Positions 1-11,727 of a stretch of DNA of 64,000 nucleotides are shown in pieces; the first letter of the stretch is position 1, and every line of letters begins with the position of its first letter. Below the pieces are notes generated by a model, which was not told where the DNA came from, ran no database searches, and was given only the letters and a program-made list of their open reading frames with translations. A program made the position numbers and the translations under genes. This DNA is from Anthoceros angustus (lineage: Eukaryota > Streptophyta > Anthocerotopsida > Anthocerotales > Anthocerotaceae): assembly GCA_010909165.1 (NCBI GenBank), contig MU008166.1, positions 186,001 through 250,000 of the forward strand. The letters are read 5' to 3'.

Positions 1-29
1 CCCATCAGGGCTGTTCCACATCAATGACG

Positions 30-305
30 ATGGCCATCAAGGATGATGGACGGAGGTTGCTCTCCTCTTGTCGGCCATCAAGGACCGGTATGGAGTGCCG
101 CCGCCTTGGCTCTTGCCGTCTCGGATCACAGCGTCGTCGTGTGACTAGGGACGGTTTATACCTCACAATGTGGGGTATATGATTACCGTAATTAAACGGG
201 ATGGGAAAGTCCTTCTTCTTTGATCACTACTGTACTATCGTCACCCAATAAAACTCGATGACCGTCACATGCTTGGCGGAATGGATGGGTATGGTTTGTT
301 GGCCA
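30..305. repeat. direct repeat, copy 1 (about 270 bp)
   Basis: This stretch recurs at 1,612-1,895 with the same order of segments, including the shared blocks cggaggttgctctcctcttg and ctcgatgaccgtc. Spacing is about 1.59 kb. The copies differ by small indels. It lies in the left non-coding part of the CACTA element and could be a subterminal repeat or an assembly duplication. Confidence 0.8.
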
Positions 306-1611
306 TGACAATGTCATGGCCTTCACAACCCGCCATGAACCAAAGACAATGGCTCCTATCTCTGATAAACTTGTCTCCACGTTGTCCAAGAAAGGTGTGG
401 TGAAGCCATTTTAATATTTGAAAAGCCGGGCATGGTAGAAAACATGCCATGTCCGGGTCGTGCATTGACGACGCCCGTTCTCTATTTCGATCCGCTTCTT
501 CTACACCATTGTGCAAGGACGGTAGGTGGCACGTGAGAGCCATTCAAGCAAACTAAATGCCCCATTCATTATGCCATGAATGAAGGACCGTATGTGAATT
601 TGCCATATATATGCCAATTCGCGTCTCCCATATAATGATGTGCATCGCTCGAGACTCCAGTCCACCAATCAAAGCGCCACATGGCGTAACGTGTCATGTA
701 TTCACACCTTCCGGCAGACGCCAATGTGACTCACGCGGCCCCGCGCGCACGCAGGATATCCGGACCTTGGGAGACATGACATCTACCTTCGTGTTCCGCG
801 CTTGCTTGCCCCGCGCCACACCCCATGAATTTACCGCCAACACATCGCTCGATGACCCGCCATGCCACCGCCATGTCTCCTTTTCTCACATGTAAGGAAC
901 GGCTGAAATTCAAGATCCTCTCATCCGCAACCCGATGTGGCCTGGAGGACAAGAGGCTGCCTAAGGTCGCCGTGTTCCGCTTTAAATGTCACCACCTTGC
1001 CCTCGCTTCACGCTACTACCTTTGTTTTGGTCATCTTCGCATCCGAGGCGAGCTTGTCTTCTGAAACACGCCTCCTGCCGCTCTACCTTGTGCCGCCTAT
1101 GACGGACATGTGCAAGTATGCCGCAACGAAGCTGCCGAAACCACCGTGGGTATCCATCGGTAGCTCGCAGACGAGGCGTGTGTGCATGTCTCCATCTTCA
1201 CCGCCTAACCGGAAATACCGCCGATGGCCATCAAGGATCATATGGGAATGTTGGGCGCGGTGTCCCCGCCCTTCACGGGAGCCGCCTCCTCATATCCTCA
1301 CGCCTTGCCGTCGGTGGCGAGGTGGTTCCTTCTCTAGCGAGGTGGTCCCTTCTACCGGTGCGGGCATGGTGTTCGTGACCGCACGGTATGGATTGGTGCT
1401 CGGGAGGCGCCGCATGTGAACACTTTTGTTTGGCCCTTTTCTCCAACCCGCAAGTTCATACTGCAGGTGAAGGTGTTGTGGAATCGCATTTGAACCCGCA
1501 ACATTCCGCCTCACCCCCTCGCTTGTGGATCATTGCGAAGTGTTTGCACATCGTTGTCGGTGCTGGAAACCGACGATGCCCATCAAGGACGAGGGCTGCA
1601 GCCTCGTCAAT
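306..1611. other. no gene recognised
   Basis: Several open frames occur on both strands but none shows a known domain, and they overlap each other in different frames, as expected in GC-rich DNA. This is presumably the 5' non-coding part of the CACTA element. Confidence 0.4.
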
Positions 1612-1895
1612 GATGGCCATCAAGGATGATGGACGGAGGTTGCTCTCCTCTTGTCGGCCATCAAGGACCTGGTATGGAGTGCCGCCCGCCTTGGCTCTTG
1701 CCGTCTCGGATCACGGCGTCTTGCCGTCGGTGACTAGGGACGGTTTATACCTCACAATGTGGGGTATATGATTACCGTAATTAAACGCTGGGATGGGAAA
1801 GTCCTTCTTCTTTGATCACTACGTGTACTTCATGTCACCCAATAAAACTCGATGACCGTCTGCATGGCGGAATGGATGGGTATGGTTTGGTGCCC
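1612..1895. repeat. direct repeat, copy 2 (about 270 bp)
   Basis: This is the second copy of the 30-305 block, in the same orientation. It keeps extra bases missing from copy 1, for example around the accgtctgcatgg end. Confidence 0.8.
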
Positions 1896-3540
1896 GCTCA
1901 TACTGACCGACATGACAAGTCACCGCTGCGCACGCCCCTTCCGAGTCACGCGTAATAAACAAAGTATGGTGATTGGTGCTATAGCTCTTGCCTTCTCCCT
2001 CCTAGATGCACAAGGCATTCTCTAGATTCCGGTCCATTGCATACCTCGATGGAGAGAATTGGCAAGGATTGGCCCGCAAGCCTCGGAAGTTGAAGGCGAG
2101 AGGGAGATTGAGAGAGAAGGGTAAGCGGATGTACACGCCACCCTCCCGTAGGGACCGATCCGCCCCGGGTGATGCGAAGGGCAAGAGGAAAGTGGAGGAG
2201 CAATCGCCGCGGCGACGGCATCCGGGCGCCGACGGAGTGCCAGCCCAAGCCACATTTCCTCCATGGGAAGAAGAGGCGAACCGCATTCGAGCTACAATTT
2301 CTGCAGAGGCCACGATCCAAGGAGGAGGTTGCAGTTGAGCCTGTTTCGGATAGAACAAACCGCCGATGTGGGGCTTCACGTCCAAGCGCGCCACCGTGGT
2401 CAAGCTACACACTTCACAGAATGGAATTGGGATGCGTTGGACGAGGCGACATGACTCTGCGGCACCGGGTTCGTGCCCTTTCACAGAATGGCGACGCAAC
2501 ATGGGAGCGAGAGACTTTGAGACAATGAGCTCAACACTATTCCTTGCCGTATAAGTGGACATGAAGGAGGTTGTTTACACCAAGGGGAAGGCGCCTCCCG
2601 AACGCTTTGTTCGCATTTGCTTGCAAGCTTAGGACGATCAAGGCCGTTGTCGAACTTTGGATTGTGTGTAATCAACTTTAAATCAAAACACGCATCCCCA
2701 AATGCAATGACCGATACGCGTGTCAACCATCTCCGACTGGTGCCGACCACTGAGCCAGCCACAAGACATCCTCCCTTTCCATTGCGGTGTGTCACCCTAC
2801 ACTACGCCCAATCTCCGGCCCGTCGGAAGAGTCGGCTACCACGCTGACATAACGCCCGGCAGCTTCCACCGCCGTACGACGTCGCGAACATTGCGTGCAT
2901 CCAGGCGTGCTCGCCAACCGTGCTCGCCGCCACCGAGTTGGGATTGGAAGACGGTGGTGGCTCCTGCGCGCAAATTCGCTGCTCATGTCCGAGGCGCGAG
3001 GTTCTTGTCCCCGATCGCTTCATGCGTGCATCGCCGCGAGCCGCTTTGCCCCGATCGTCGGCCGACTTACCCGCCGAGTGGGTCATCACGACGGCGGATC
3101 TCCATAAGGTGTGACGCGTTTGTGCCTGGCCCATGGTTTCGCACGCCCGTCCTACGCCACGTCTGCGTGTTTATGGGTCATGAAGTCATGATTGCACCGT
3201 GGGGACGGGGCGTTCGGATAACGGATGTACCACCTTTGTCAGGCCGTGGTTGCCGTGCCTACCGATCACGACGGGAGGATGCCACGAAATGCATGCGGTG
3301 TACATGTATTGTCCCCGCCGCCAGTGTCGCGAGCTCGCAGCTCGTATTCAAGACACATTTCAAGAATTCACTGTCGCGCCACCGCCTCGCACCGCGTGGC
3401 CGTGAGTTCTCTCGCATCAATGGCCAGCAAATGCACTCCAATTCTAGCTTTAAGGTGGCTTTTGCGGTCGGCGAGACCAGCGGCATAGAAGAGCGCGCCT
3501 TGACGGCGCCTCCGCACCCCACGGATTCGGATACGGCTCG
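1896..3540 (+). other. 5' part of CACTA element; open frames without recognised domain
   Basis: A Lys/Arg-rich open frame on + (2,006-2,338, 110 codons) and a long one (2,720-3,622, 300 codons) are present. The longer frame is rich in Pro, Arg and Ser with no domain I recognise, and minus-strand frames of similar length overlap it. It may hold N-terminal exons of the transposase gene, whose first recognisable part starts just downstream. I cannot support a specific product. Confidence 0.3.
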
Positions 3541-5310
3541 ATGGGTCCGACAGGAACCGGCCATCCTACCGACCACACTAGTAGTTCCGACGACGAAAGT
3601 ATGGATGAGGGTTCGGAGGTGATGATATGCCCGGCGCACGTGGACGAGTTCAAGCCACGGATGTTGCAAAGGCGGCGGATGGATGGAGTCCGATACCGCT
3701 TTCGAGCCGCGGGCGAAACGCCGTTATACCACATTGAAGAGGAAGTCCAATCGAAAGAAAGGCTAAGCGCAACACCGTTGTTGCCGCCTTGGCAAACGAT
3801 GTATGACATCGTGACGCCGTGACGCACTTTTAAAGCTCTTAAGTGTGGATATTTTGCCGCCCGAACAAGTCAAGGACATGTACGAGGCAAAGTCGGTTTG
3901 CACATGTTTGGGCCAAGATACGTGAAAATCCATGCTTGTGAAAAGATTGTATTCTATTCGGGGTGAGTACGCTGCGCCCATTGCCCTCTGTGGCACGCGT
4001 ACAAGGAAGGGTTTGATGAGCGATGTCGTCCTAAGGTCCTCGCATTTCCTCAAGACGATTGAAACGCATGTTCAATGCCGAAATAGCATGATGATGACTT
4101 GGTACGGGAGGCAAAGCGAGAATGGGGACATGTCCATGATGGCGACACCCCAACATGGAGAGTATTTGATGCGCTTGAAGGGTTCGGGATGAACCTCGCA
4201 ACTTGAGGTTGGCATTATGCACGACGGCTTCAACCCCTTTGGTCATGTGTCAACACGTCCATATGGCCGTTATGCTATTCGTTCACAACATGCCTCGGCT
4301 TGCACAAAGGACGCCCATGTCATCATGCCTCTCATTGTACCAGACCGGGCATGGTAAAAATTTTGATGTTTATATGGCGCCGGTAGAAGAACCGGAAGAG
4401 TTGTGGAGAGGGGTGGACATGGAAGACTTTTCAATACCGTGAACGATCCTAGGAGGCATTTTAGGTGCGAGGGCCGAACGTCATTGCCGACTACCTGTGG
4501 TTGGGCACCGATTGCAAGTGAAAGGGACCCGGCGTGTGTGGATTGCCGGGTTGGACTGGATTCCCGCTATTCTCATCAATTAAAAAGCAGGTTTATGTTG
4601 GCAGAGGTGGTTGCCCGGCGATAGCGGACGGTGGAAGACATGGATCGGTACGATGGACGGCGGAACTCCCCCACCGTGCCACCAACGCTTGATGATGTGG
4701 TGATGATATGGTACGCAGAGAGGTGCGCCGAGATCCGCACGAGGAAATTTTGGAACGCGCGATGTCTTCTGCTTAGGGTGCTCCCATATTGGCGCCACCT
4801 TCTTGTGATGGCGCCAAAGGATGTCATGCACGTGGAAAAGAACAATGCAGAGGCCATATGGCACACTTTGACGGGCGAGCGGGCGACCTAGCATCAAGGA
4901 TGGACATGGAAGCCAATGGAGGGAAAAGGTGGTTGTGGCGGTAGGAGAGGATCGCCATTGCCCGAGGCGCCTTACGCTTTGGCGAAAGACGACCTCCGCA
5001 AGTCATAGAGAGAATTAAACGCATAAAGCTGCCCCAGTGCTATGGGTCTAACATAGGAGCGAAATTAGAGGGGGCAAAGTGGCTTGAAGTGCCATGATCG
5101 CACATCATGCTGGAAATCATCTTCCCATCGTCCTTCGGGGTGCATAGACCCAGGTGTACAAGGCGGTTGTGAAATTGGGTCGATCAGACAGATGGATTTG
5201 CCGGACAATACCGGCCATGAAATTCAAGCACAACGAGAAGAGGTCATGGGTGATGTGCTCGAAAAGCAATTCCTCCAAAGGTCTTTGATATATCAACCCA
5301 CCTCATAATA
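3541..5310 (+). pseudogene. CACTA TNP2-type transposase, frameshifted
   Basis: A Ser/Asp-rich leader (3,541-3,822) is followed by blocks typical of the plant TNP2 transposase family (Transposase_21). These include an IRGEYAA block at about 3,958, an ENGDMS block near 4,120, DGFNPFGHVST at about 4,222 (read across a frameshift), VMLFVHNMP at about 4,270, KNFDVYMAPV near 4,355 followed by LWRGVD, and LPYW with DVMHVEKN at about 4,780-4,850. The order matches the family. The blocks sit in different frames, so at least five frame changes separate them and no intact protein can be read. In family members this protein binds the element ends and catalyses cut-and-paste transposition. It is in the same orientation as the downstream DUF4218 segment, probably one gene. 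Confidence 0.8.
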
Positions 5311-5330
5311 CATTTAGTGGACGAGGTCGA

Positions 5331-6125
5331 TTGGGCCAGGCACTGTGGATGTACCCGGTGGAGAGATACTTAGGATCCAGAAGGACAGGCGCCAAATACA
5401 AACCAGAGTCCAGTATAGCCGTGGGGTATATGAGAGAGGAGAGTATGCATTTCGGCATGTCATTCCTCCGGCGTTACTATGGTCACGTCGGTGGATCATG
5501 GAGTCCTGAGGACCGTGTGGGAGAAAAGCTGTTGGGTGTCGGTCGTCTGTACACAATGGATGCCGTTGAGGTGCGCCAGGCCCATACTTATGTGCTGTAT
5601 CACACGAAGGTGATGCAGCCGTTTTTGGACATGTACGACGAAGAGGTGAGGATGTACGGTGCACATGAGGAACGACGAAGTTTCAAGAGGTGGGTGCACA
5701 GAAGAAGGGCGGTGAGCGCTTGGGAGGGGCATCCTGCTATGACCCACGAAGTGAGGGCTATAATGGATGGCCCTGCGTTGCAAGCACTGGCACATAGTCA
5801 CATGTGGAACAAAGGCAGCCACCGTATCAGGAGGCATAAACGGCGGAGCACAAAAGATAGTGCAGCGCAAAGTTTATCATGGTGGACAGGGCTGCCGGGA
5901 GCTCAAGAGGAGCGCGTCTTCTACGGCCACATAGAGCAACATCGCGGATGCGCTTCTGAGGAGTATAATCCAGCCTTGAAGGTTGATGGTACGAGTGTCG
6001 GCCAGAGGGACAAGGCCGCCGCTAAGTCGTGCGGGTTTGACCTTGTGAATACCGAGAAGGTTTCCGTGTTGTGGTGCACTCCATCGATGGTCCATTTGTG
6101 TGGCCATCGCAGTAACTCGGCATGA
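5331..6125 (+). CDS. C-terminal part of CACTA transposase: DUF4218-like and DUF4216-like segments
   Basis: This open frame of 264 codons starts with the WMYPVERYLG block characteristic of DUF4218, followed by the SSIAVGYMREE block and a long tail with a RRSFKRWV segment. Near the end, about 6,030-6,110, the reading CGFDLVNTEKVS plus a DPFV-like block in a neighbouring frame resembles DUF4216, which follows DUF4218 in plant CACTA proteins. The start codon is probably internal: family similarity extends upstream (HLVDEVDW near 5,310) in another frame, so this is the tail of the TNP2 gene, not a separate gene. The domains have no established biochemical activity. Confidence 0.7.
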   Translation: MGQALWMYPVERYLGSRRTGAKYKPESSIAVGYMREESMHFGMSFLRRYYGHVGGSWSPEDRVGEKLLGVGRLYTMDAVEVRQAHTYVLYHTKVMQPFLDMYDEEVRMYGAHEERRSFKRWVHRRRAVSAWEGHPAMTHEVRAIMDGPALQALAHSHMWNKGSHRIRRHKRRSTKDSAAQSLSWWTGLPGAQEERVFYGHIEQHRGCASEEYNPALKVDGTSVGQRDKAAAKSCGFDLVNTEKVSVLWCTPSMVHLCGHRSNSA

Positions 6126-7040
6126 TGCATCCGGAGAGTGGATGGAAACAGGGTGGGCCTTGGCCGTGCCTACTCCGGCGAGGGATGGAGAGAGGAGGAA
6201 CCCATGCGCACGCACATAGATTGTGGCATGTCGCTTGAGTAGGAACGGATGGGGGCAAAACCGATGCCAAGTGGGCATTAAAGTATTTCCAAACAAACAA
6301 GCATGATCCAATGGCGAATGTGCCAATACCCAAGTGACGTGTGGGAATGGTCGAGGAAGTCGATGATTACCGTTAAAATGGAGTAATGGGGGCATTGAGA
6401 GCGCGCCATTTGGGCAATATCATACATCACGAGTAACGCACAGAACCAATGGGACATGAAAATTGCTCCCGCCGTCGAGGTTGTGGTCGAAAATGTTGTG
6501 ATTATGGGCAAGTAGCAAGTGCACAGGCAGCACCGTCCCGCCGATAGCAGAAATGACCACCGCCGGCCTTTGCAAACAAGCTTTTTCAAAATGGCGCCTT
6601 GAATGCATACCGGACTCATGGCGCGCGCCGCCCGAGAGGAAGCCATTGCCTTCAAAGATGGAACGGCGGTGGACAACCGGTTCACAAGGTGGAGAGTATG
6701 GCCACCGAGGCTTGCCGGGCGAGTCGCACGGGGCGCCGAACACCACGCGACGGCCGACGACGATGGACCGATCCGGGTGGGGAGGATGGGGGCAACCGCC
6801 TCGGTGTCGCCATCCCCGCACCCACCGCGTCTTCATTCGACATCGGCGACCAAGAAGCGGCCTCATCAAGACGGCGGTAAGAGGCGAGGCGAGATGGTCA
6901 ACAGGAGTTGATTTTGACGACGCCGAGATCCGAACCTCCCCGACGGATGCGGAGTTGGAGCATTGCGCAAGAATTGAACGACATAGAGGAGGAGCTATTT
7001 ACGTCGGATGAGGTTGGTTGTCGCGAGTCGATTTAACGGC
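6126..7040. other. CACTA interior, no gene recognised
   Basis: Overlapping open frames exist on + (6,553-7,011, 152 codons, Arg/Gly-rich) and on -. None carries a domain I recognise. The position, 3' of the transposase, is where CACTA elements often carry a second gene, but nothing here supports that directly. Confidence 0.3.
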
Positions 7041-8128
7041 AAGTGATGCCGCAAAGTGTGCACGCTCAAGTTTGGCCGGGTTAGTGGGCATGGTGGACAA
7101 ACGGTAACAGAGCACCGGCATGCCGGCGTGTTTAAGCATGGGGACAAGGGAGGCAACCTTCGAGGGCCGGGCGGTGGCAACGATTGCAAGAAGGGAAAGT
7201 GGAATGGAAGGCCGGACAAGCCGGGCAGAGGCGGACAACGACCGACGCATGTGCACTTGATCTCGAATGGCGCAATCAATTTCGCAAGGGGTGGTGTTCT
7301 AACTCGGTGATGATGTAGGTCTGATTCGCGTGAGTGCGGTGGACAACGATGCATCGTTAAAGCCTTGATAAACAAGCATGGGGTGAAATGGTCAAGGAGG
7401 CCATGCAAACCACATGAAGCGGGGAGGGACTGGTTGTTCGCGGGCGAGCAAGGCACGCAGAATCATGGTACCGTGAGGACGAAGGTTGTGAATGAACTCG
7501 CACCGCAAGATGGCGGACGTTCAAAGAAGAGAAAGCACGTTAGTGAAACTGTCAAGCATTCCTGCACCGTGGTCAAGTCCAAGATAAGCCGACACTTCGC
7601 ATGACGCGGACACGCACTCGATGTGTGGAAGCGCAGAGGAAATGGTAGAGGGGAGGACATGGGAAGAAACCGAGCATGGTGGATGACGAAGAGTGGGAAG
7701 ATGCACTTGCATGGGCTCGGATGGAGTTGAAGAGGAACGGAAGTTTGAGCCATCAAGCACGAAATCGCAGAAAAGAGAGGCTAGCCAAAACGGGGATGGG
7801 TCCAAACCCATGGGGAAAGGGAGGGCGTGGCTGGGTGGTGAGGTTTGAGAATCATGGGCGGTTTCCAACGGAAGAAGAGGCAGTATGGGAGGTTGAAGAG
7901 GACGATTTCCATGCACTGTGGGCGGTCCGCGATAGTGGGGTTCTGCGAGTTCCTACAGCTGGTAAGGTGGAGTGTATGACAAGACACCGTAGATTCTGTG
8001 CCATTGCAAGGAGAACAAGGAAATGACCATTTTGCTTAATGACATTGAATTGGAGATGGATCCGATATGGTGGCCTTCCGAGGCGACGGAAGGGGTGGGG
8101 AGGCTGGTGCACGTGCACACTTTGCCGC
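7041..8128 (+). repeat. tandem repeat unit 1 (about 1.09 kb) inside CACTA element
   Basis: The unit starts near gccgcaaagtgtgcac and runs to just before the same block at 8,131. It contains a short + frame with a DDEEWEDALAWARMELKR block (7,676-8,026) and a block LLNDIELEMDP at about 8,030. The next unit repeats both blocks, so the segment may be protein-coding (second CACTA gene?), but the family is unknown to me. Confidence 0.75.
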
Positions 8129-9200
8129 AAGTGACGCCGCAAAGTGTGCACACGCTCAAGTTTGCAGCCGGGTGTGGGCATGGTGGACAAACGGTAACAC
8201 AGAGCACCGCATGCGGTGTGTTTAAGCATGGGGACAAGGGAGGCAACCTTCGAGGGGGGCGATTGCAAGAAGGGAAAGTGGAATGGAAGGCCGGACAAGC
8301 CGGGCAGAGGCGGACAACGACCGACGCATGTGCACTTGATCTCGAATGGCGCAATCAATTTCGCAAGGGGTGGTGTTCTAACCACGGTGATGACTAGGTC
8401 CGGATGTGCCGCCGGCGCGGTGAGTGCGGTGGACAACGATGCACCGTTAAAGCCTTGATAAACAAGCATGGGGTGAAATGGTCAAGGAGGCCATGCAACC
8501 ACATGAAGCGGAGGGACTCATGTTGTTCGCGGGCGAGCAAGGCACGCAGAATCATGGTACCGTGAGGACGAAGGTTGTGAATGAACTCGCACCGCAAGAT
8601 GGCGGACGTCCGAAAGAAGAGAAAGCACGTTAGTGAACGGTTCCAAGCATTCCTGCACCGTGGTCAAGTCCAAGATAAGCCGACACTCGCAGATGACGCG
8701 ACACGCAATTCGATGTGTGGAAGTCAAGGGCGCTAGAGGAAATGGTAGGGGGGAGGACATGGAAGAAACCGAGCATGGTGGATGACGAAGAGTGGGAAGA
8801 TGCACTTGCATGGGCTCGGATGGAGTTGAAGAGGAACGGAAGTTTGAGCCATCAAGTACGAAATCGCAGCAAAAGAGAGGCTAGCCAAAACGGGGATGGG
8901 TCCAAACCCATGGGGAAAGGGAGGGCGTGGCTGGGTGGTGAGGTTTGAGAATCAAGATGGCGGTTTCCAACGGAAGAAGAGGCAGTATGGGAGGTTGAAG
9001 AGGACGATTTCCATGCAGCCTGTGGGCGGTCCGCGATAGTGGGGTTCTGCCGAGTTCCTACTGGTAAGGTGGAGTGTATGACAAGACACCGTAGATTCGC
9101 CATTGCAAGGAGAACAAGGAAATGACCATTTTGCTTAATGACATTGAATTGGAGATGGATCCCGATATGGTGGCCTTCCGAGGCGACGGAAGGAAGGGGT
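8129..9200 (+). repeat. tandem repeat unit 2 (about 1.07 kb) inside CACTA element
   Basis: This is a head-to-tail copy of 7,041-8,128, ending near gaggcgacggaagg. Differences are small indels and CTG/CAG changes. The DDEEWEDAL block recurs near 8,780 and the LNDIELEMDP block near 9,130, in the same order. Confidence 0.75.
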
Positions 9201-10559
9201 GGAGGCAGCGGTGCACGTGGTGGCGTGGACGTGAGAGGCTAGGAAGGAATGCAGATGGCACGGAAGGGGCTTGGGGGAGGAGGAGAGGAGGCGGGCACAA
9301 CGTATTGGAAGGGGGAAAGGCGACGATGAAACAAGAGCGTGAAGTGGAGACGGGCCACAGCCACGAGGCGCAAGGTGAGGGAGGCAGCAGGGGGAAACGA
9401 TCGACAAGATGGATTTAAATTGTGGTGCCCGCGACACCACGATCGCCTGTGTTTGGTGGAAGCCCATGCCCGGAATGGTGTGAGGAGGCAGGGCGACGAG
9501 GGTCAGGTCACGTGGGCAGCAAGCAACTGGAGAAGAGGTGGAGGAGTGCCCGAGACCAAGGTGACGCCATGTTTGCGGAGGGTGGAGGCCGTTGGGATCG
9601 ATGGATGACGACGCTGAATGGCGTGAACAATGAGTGTGGAGGCGGAGTCGGGTGGTGGACCACGGGGGGCAACCGATCCGTCACTGTGAGGAAACACACT
9701 TGTGTGCACGTGGACAGCCAAAAACGCAGGGGAGTAGGAGGAGCGGTGGCGGGGACTGACAAAGTGGATCACCCAAAGATCCATGCTCGGGCAGGCCAAA
9801 AGGCGCACTAGCATGAGGCGATGTCCGGGAGAGAGAATGAAGGAGGTTCAAGAGGGCATCATGCGTGCGCCTTTGATATGGGCAAAGGCCGGCACGATGC
9901 GGGGGGGACAGACGGGGGACGCTGGATAACATGGACGATCCAAGAGGCAGTCAAGAGGACGAGGTGCCTAATTTCGTGACACATATCTTGCACCTCCGGC
10001 CGAGAGCATGGACCTACATAGTGGAGCCCGCTGAGGCAACGCCACCGCGATAAAGGGTGGCGGGCGAAGAGGAAAAGAGGAGGAGGAGGAGGAGGCGGTG
10101 GGCGAGTGACAAGGGCACGGCTGATACCGGAAGAAGGAGAGGAAACTCACCAAGGGCGTAAGATACGAGGAGGAGGAGGAAGGTAAGGCAAATGGTCACT
10201 ATGGTGATTGGTACACCCATTAACGGGTAACTCATGATGGCCATGTTGGTTGTATGTGCAACGTGTGTAGTGAGGGGAAGCGGTAGAAGTGGCAAAGCTT
10301 GCCTCCAACGCAAGCGGAGGGGAAGAAGAAAATTGGGAATCGAACGGAGGGCGGAAGTTTCGAGGTGCATACGATGACGAGTAGGAAGTGCCTTACATGG
10401 AGGCGTAAAAGCATAAGCCGAGCATACCAAAACCTCCGCACAAAGACAATCTTGTAGGGGCATAACCTCAGTGATGCGTCACAATAAGGTGATAGGTGGG
10501 GACAAGGGGGAAGCCGCTGGCTATTGGTGACGTGGAAGGACAAACCGCATGCCGCATGC
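9201..10559. other. CACTA interior, no gene recognised
   Basis: GC-rich sequence with overlapping Gly/Arg-rich and Pro/Ser-rich open frames on opposite strands. A purine run (gaggaggaggaggaggagg) lies near 10,080. No domain was recognised. Confidence 0.3.
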
Positions 10560-10860
10560 TATAAAGTAGGGGTAGAAAGAGCCGCGCTATTTACACGATA
10601 GTAAATACATAGTACCGCATCATGAATATGTGTGTGTCACGATGATGGAATACGATAGTATACAAACTTATTTTATATGAAATTGAATACGCCTTATAGC
10701 ACTTAGAATAATATATTACATTTATCAGAGACTACATGTGTATAGTATAAGGATGTATTCGCATGTATTTTATATATGGTCGTATTGAAGGGCGACATGG
10801 TAACTACCAAGTAAACGTGGTATTGCAAGGGCAAAAGTAAAAGGAAAATAGTGGATGGGG
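10560..10860. other. AT-rich stretch preceding subterminal repeats
   Basis: Base composition changes sharply to AT-rich at about 10,600. No gene was seen. It leads into the subterminal repeat zone of the CACTA right end. Confidence 0.5.
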
Positions 10861-11136
10861 AGGAGGTTCGTACCAAGCCTCCAAAAGTGTTACAAGACCT
10901 CTCTTGTAACATTTTAGATGTTGCAATCATGTTGCAATTTTGAGAGAGGGCAAAACCACCTCTCTTCATCTTAACATAATTGCAACACCATTGCAACATG
11001 ATTGCAACAACGGCCGTGGTATGGTTTCCAAGCCAAAAGTGTAACAAGGGGCCCAAAAGTGTTACATGACCCCAAAATTGCAACATGAGTGTTACATCCA
11101 GGGGTCCAAATCTTAACATAAAGTGTAACATAGGGT
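10861..11136. repeat. CACTA subterminal repeat zone
   Basis: About a dozen short motifs in both orientations are packed in under 300 bp. Variants of GTGTTACA or TGTAACA occur near 10,876, 10,914, 11,038, 11,058, 11,090 and 11,123. Variants of TTGCAAC occur near 10,921, 10,933, 10,980, 10,993, 11,003 and 11,078. Arrays like this at CACTA ends are known transposase-binding repeats; binding here is inferred. Confidence 0.75.
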
Positions 11137-11153
11137 GCCCTTTTCTAGTAGGG
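11137..11153 (+). repeat. right terminal sequence of CACTA element
   Basis: Read on the - strand it begins CCCTACTAGAAAAGGGC, near the canonical CACTACTAGAAA terminus except for one base. Copia-type coding sequence starts directly beyond it. Confidence 0.65.
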
Positions 11154-11169
11154 CATCATCCTCCTGCTG

Positions 11170-11717
11170 TCGCCTGCTGACCTTCTTCCCCTCCGCCTGT
11201 AATCCGGGACTGAGGAAGATCACCAGATCAGCAGCCCGGGAGAGGAATGACAGGAGGAACTGGGTTGGCTACAACAGGGCCGTGTGGGATGGGTAGAACC
11301 AAAGGAGCAGGCTCATCAGATCGCAGACGTGATTATCCAGAGGGTAGTCCACACCGGATCTCAGACCGGAGGAGAATCGATGGAAGGTGCTCGATACCGA
11401 TGAAGGAGCATGTGGTTCAAGAAAGGTGACACTTCGCAAGCACAATGGACTCGTGGTCTGATTGAAAAGCTTGTAGGCCTTGACCGCCACGTATCCCACA
11501 AAATGAAAAGCTCGGCACGTGATCTAGCTTCTTCCTTTTCTCGATGAATATGAGCATAGGTCAGGAACCGAAAATCTTGAGATGCGCAGATTAGGCTTTT
11601 GCCAATACACTCATAGGGGGTCTTGTGAGGAACTGAACTAGTTAGAACCCTGTTGAGGATGTAATGGTCGCCACAACCGCTCGCCCAATAACCCCGAGGT
11701 AAGCTCGCCCAAATCAA
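11170..11717 (-). pseudogene. Copia post-integrase linker, truncated before reverse transcriptase
   Basis: The - strand reading of the upper part (11,361-11,717) contains ILNRVLTSSVPHKTPYE and, further on, DFRFLTYAHI followed by a SFSIRPRVH block. These match the conserved stretch between the Copia integrase catalytic domain and reverse transcriptase. Below about 11,400 the reading becomes Pro/Ser-rich linker in shifting frames and ends at the CACTA terminus. No RT motif follows. Confidence 0.65.
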
Positions 11718-11727
11718 GATGCTCGTG

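Larger units (their letters stand above)
1..11153 (+). mobile_element. CACTA (En/Spm) DNA transposon, left end outside window
   Basis: The body carries, in order on the + strand, a TNP2-type transposase (about 3.5-5.3 kb), a DUF4218-like segment and a DUF4216-like tail (to about 6.1 kb). That is the usual order in the large gene of plant CACTA elements. The right side is a non-coding stretch with a tandem repeat (7.0-9.2 kb), then an AT-rich zone of short subterminal repeats, and it ends in a terminal sequence whose complement begins CCCTACTAGAAA, close to the CACTACTAGAAA-type ends of this superfamily. Sequence right of 11,153 is Copia coding sequence, so the element appears inserted there. 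The matching left end is not in the window. The coding part is broken by many frameshifts, some probably base-call errors. Confidence 0.8.

Noticed and set aside
2720-3622. 300-codon open frame on +
   Set aside because: No recognisable domain, composition follows local GC, and minus-strand frames of similar openness overlap it. Kept only as an unassigned region.
3541-6125. Programmed frameshifting in the CACTA transposase
   Set aside because: Shifts are too many and irregular and match the general indel noise of the window.
7521-7916. Proline-rich minus-strand frames in the 7-9.5 kb region
   Set aside because: Complement of Gly/Arg-rich plus-strand text; no signal of a real protein.
10560-11136. 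AT-rich stretch as a replication origin or promoter
   Set aside because: The short inverted motifs and adjacent terminus are explained by CACTA subterminal repeats.
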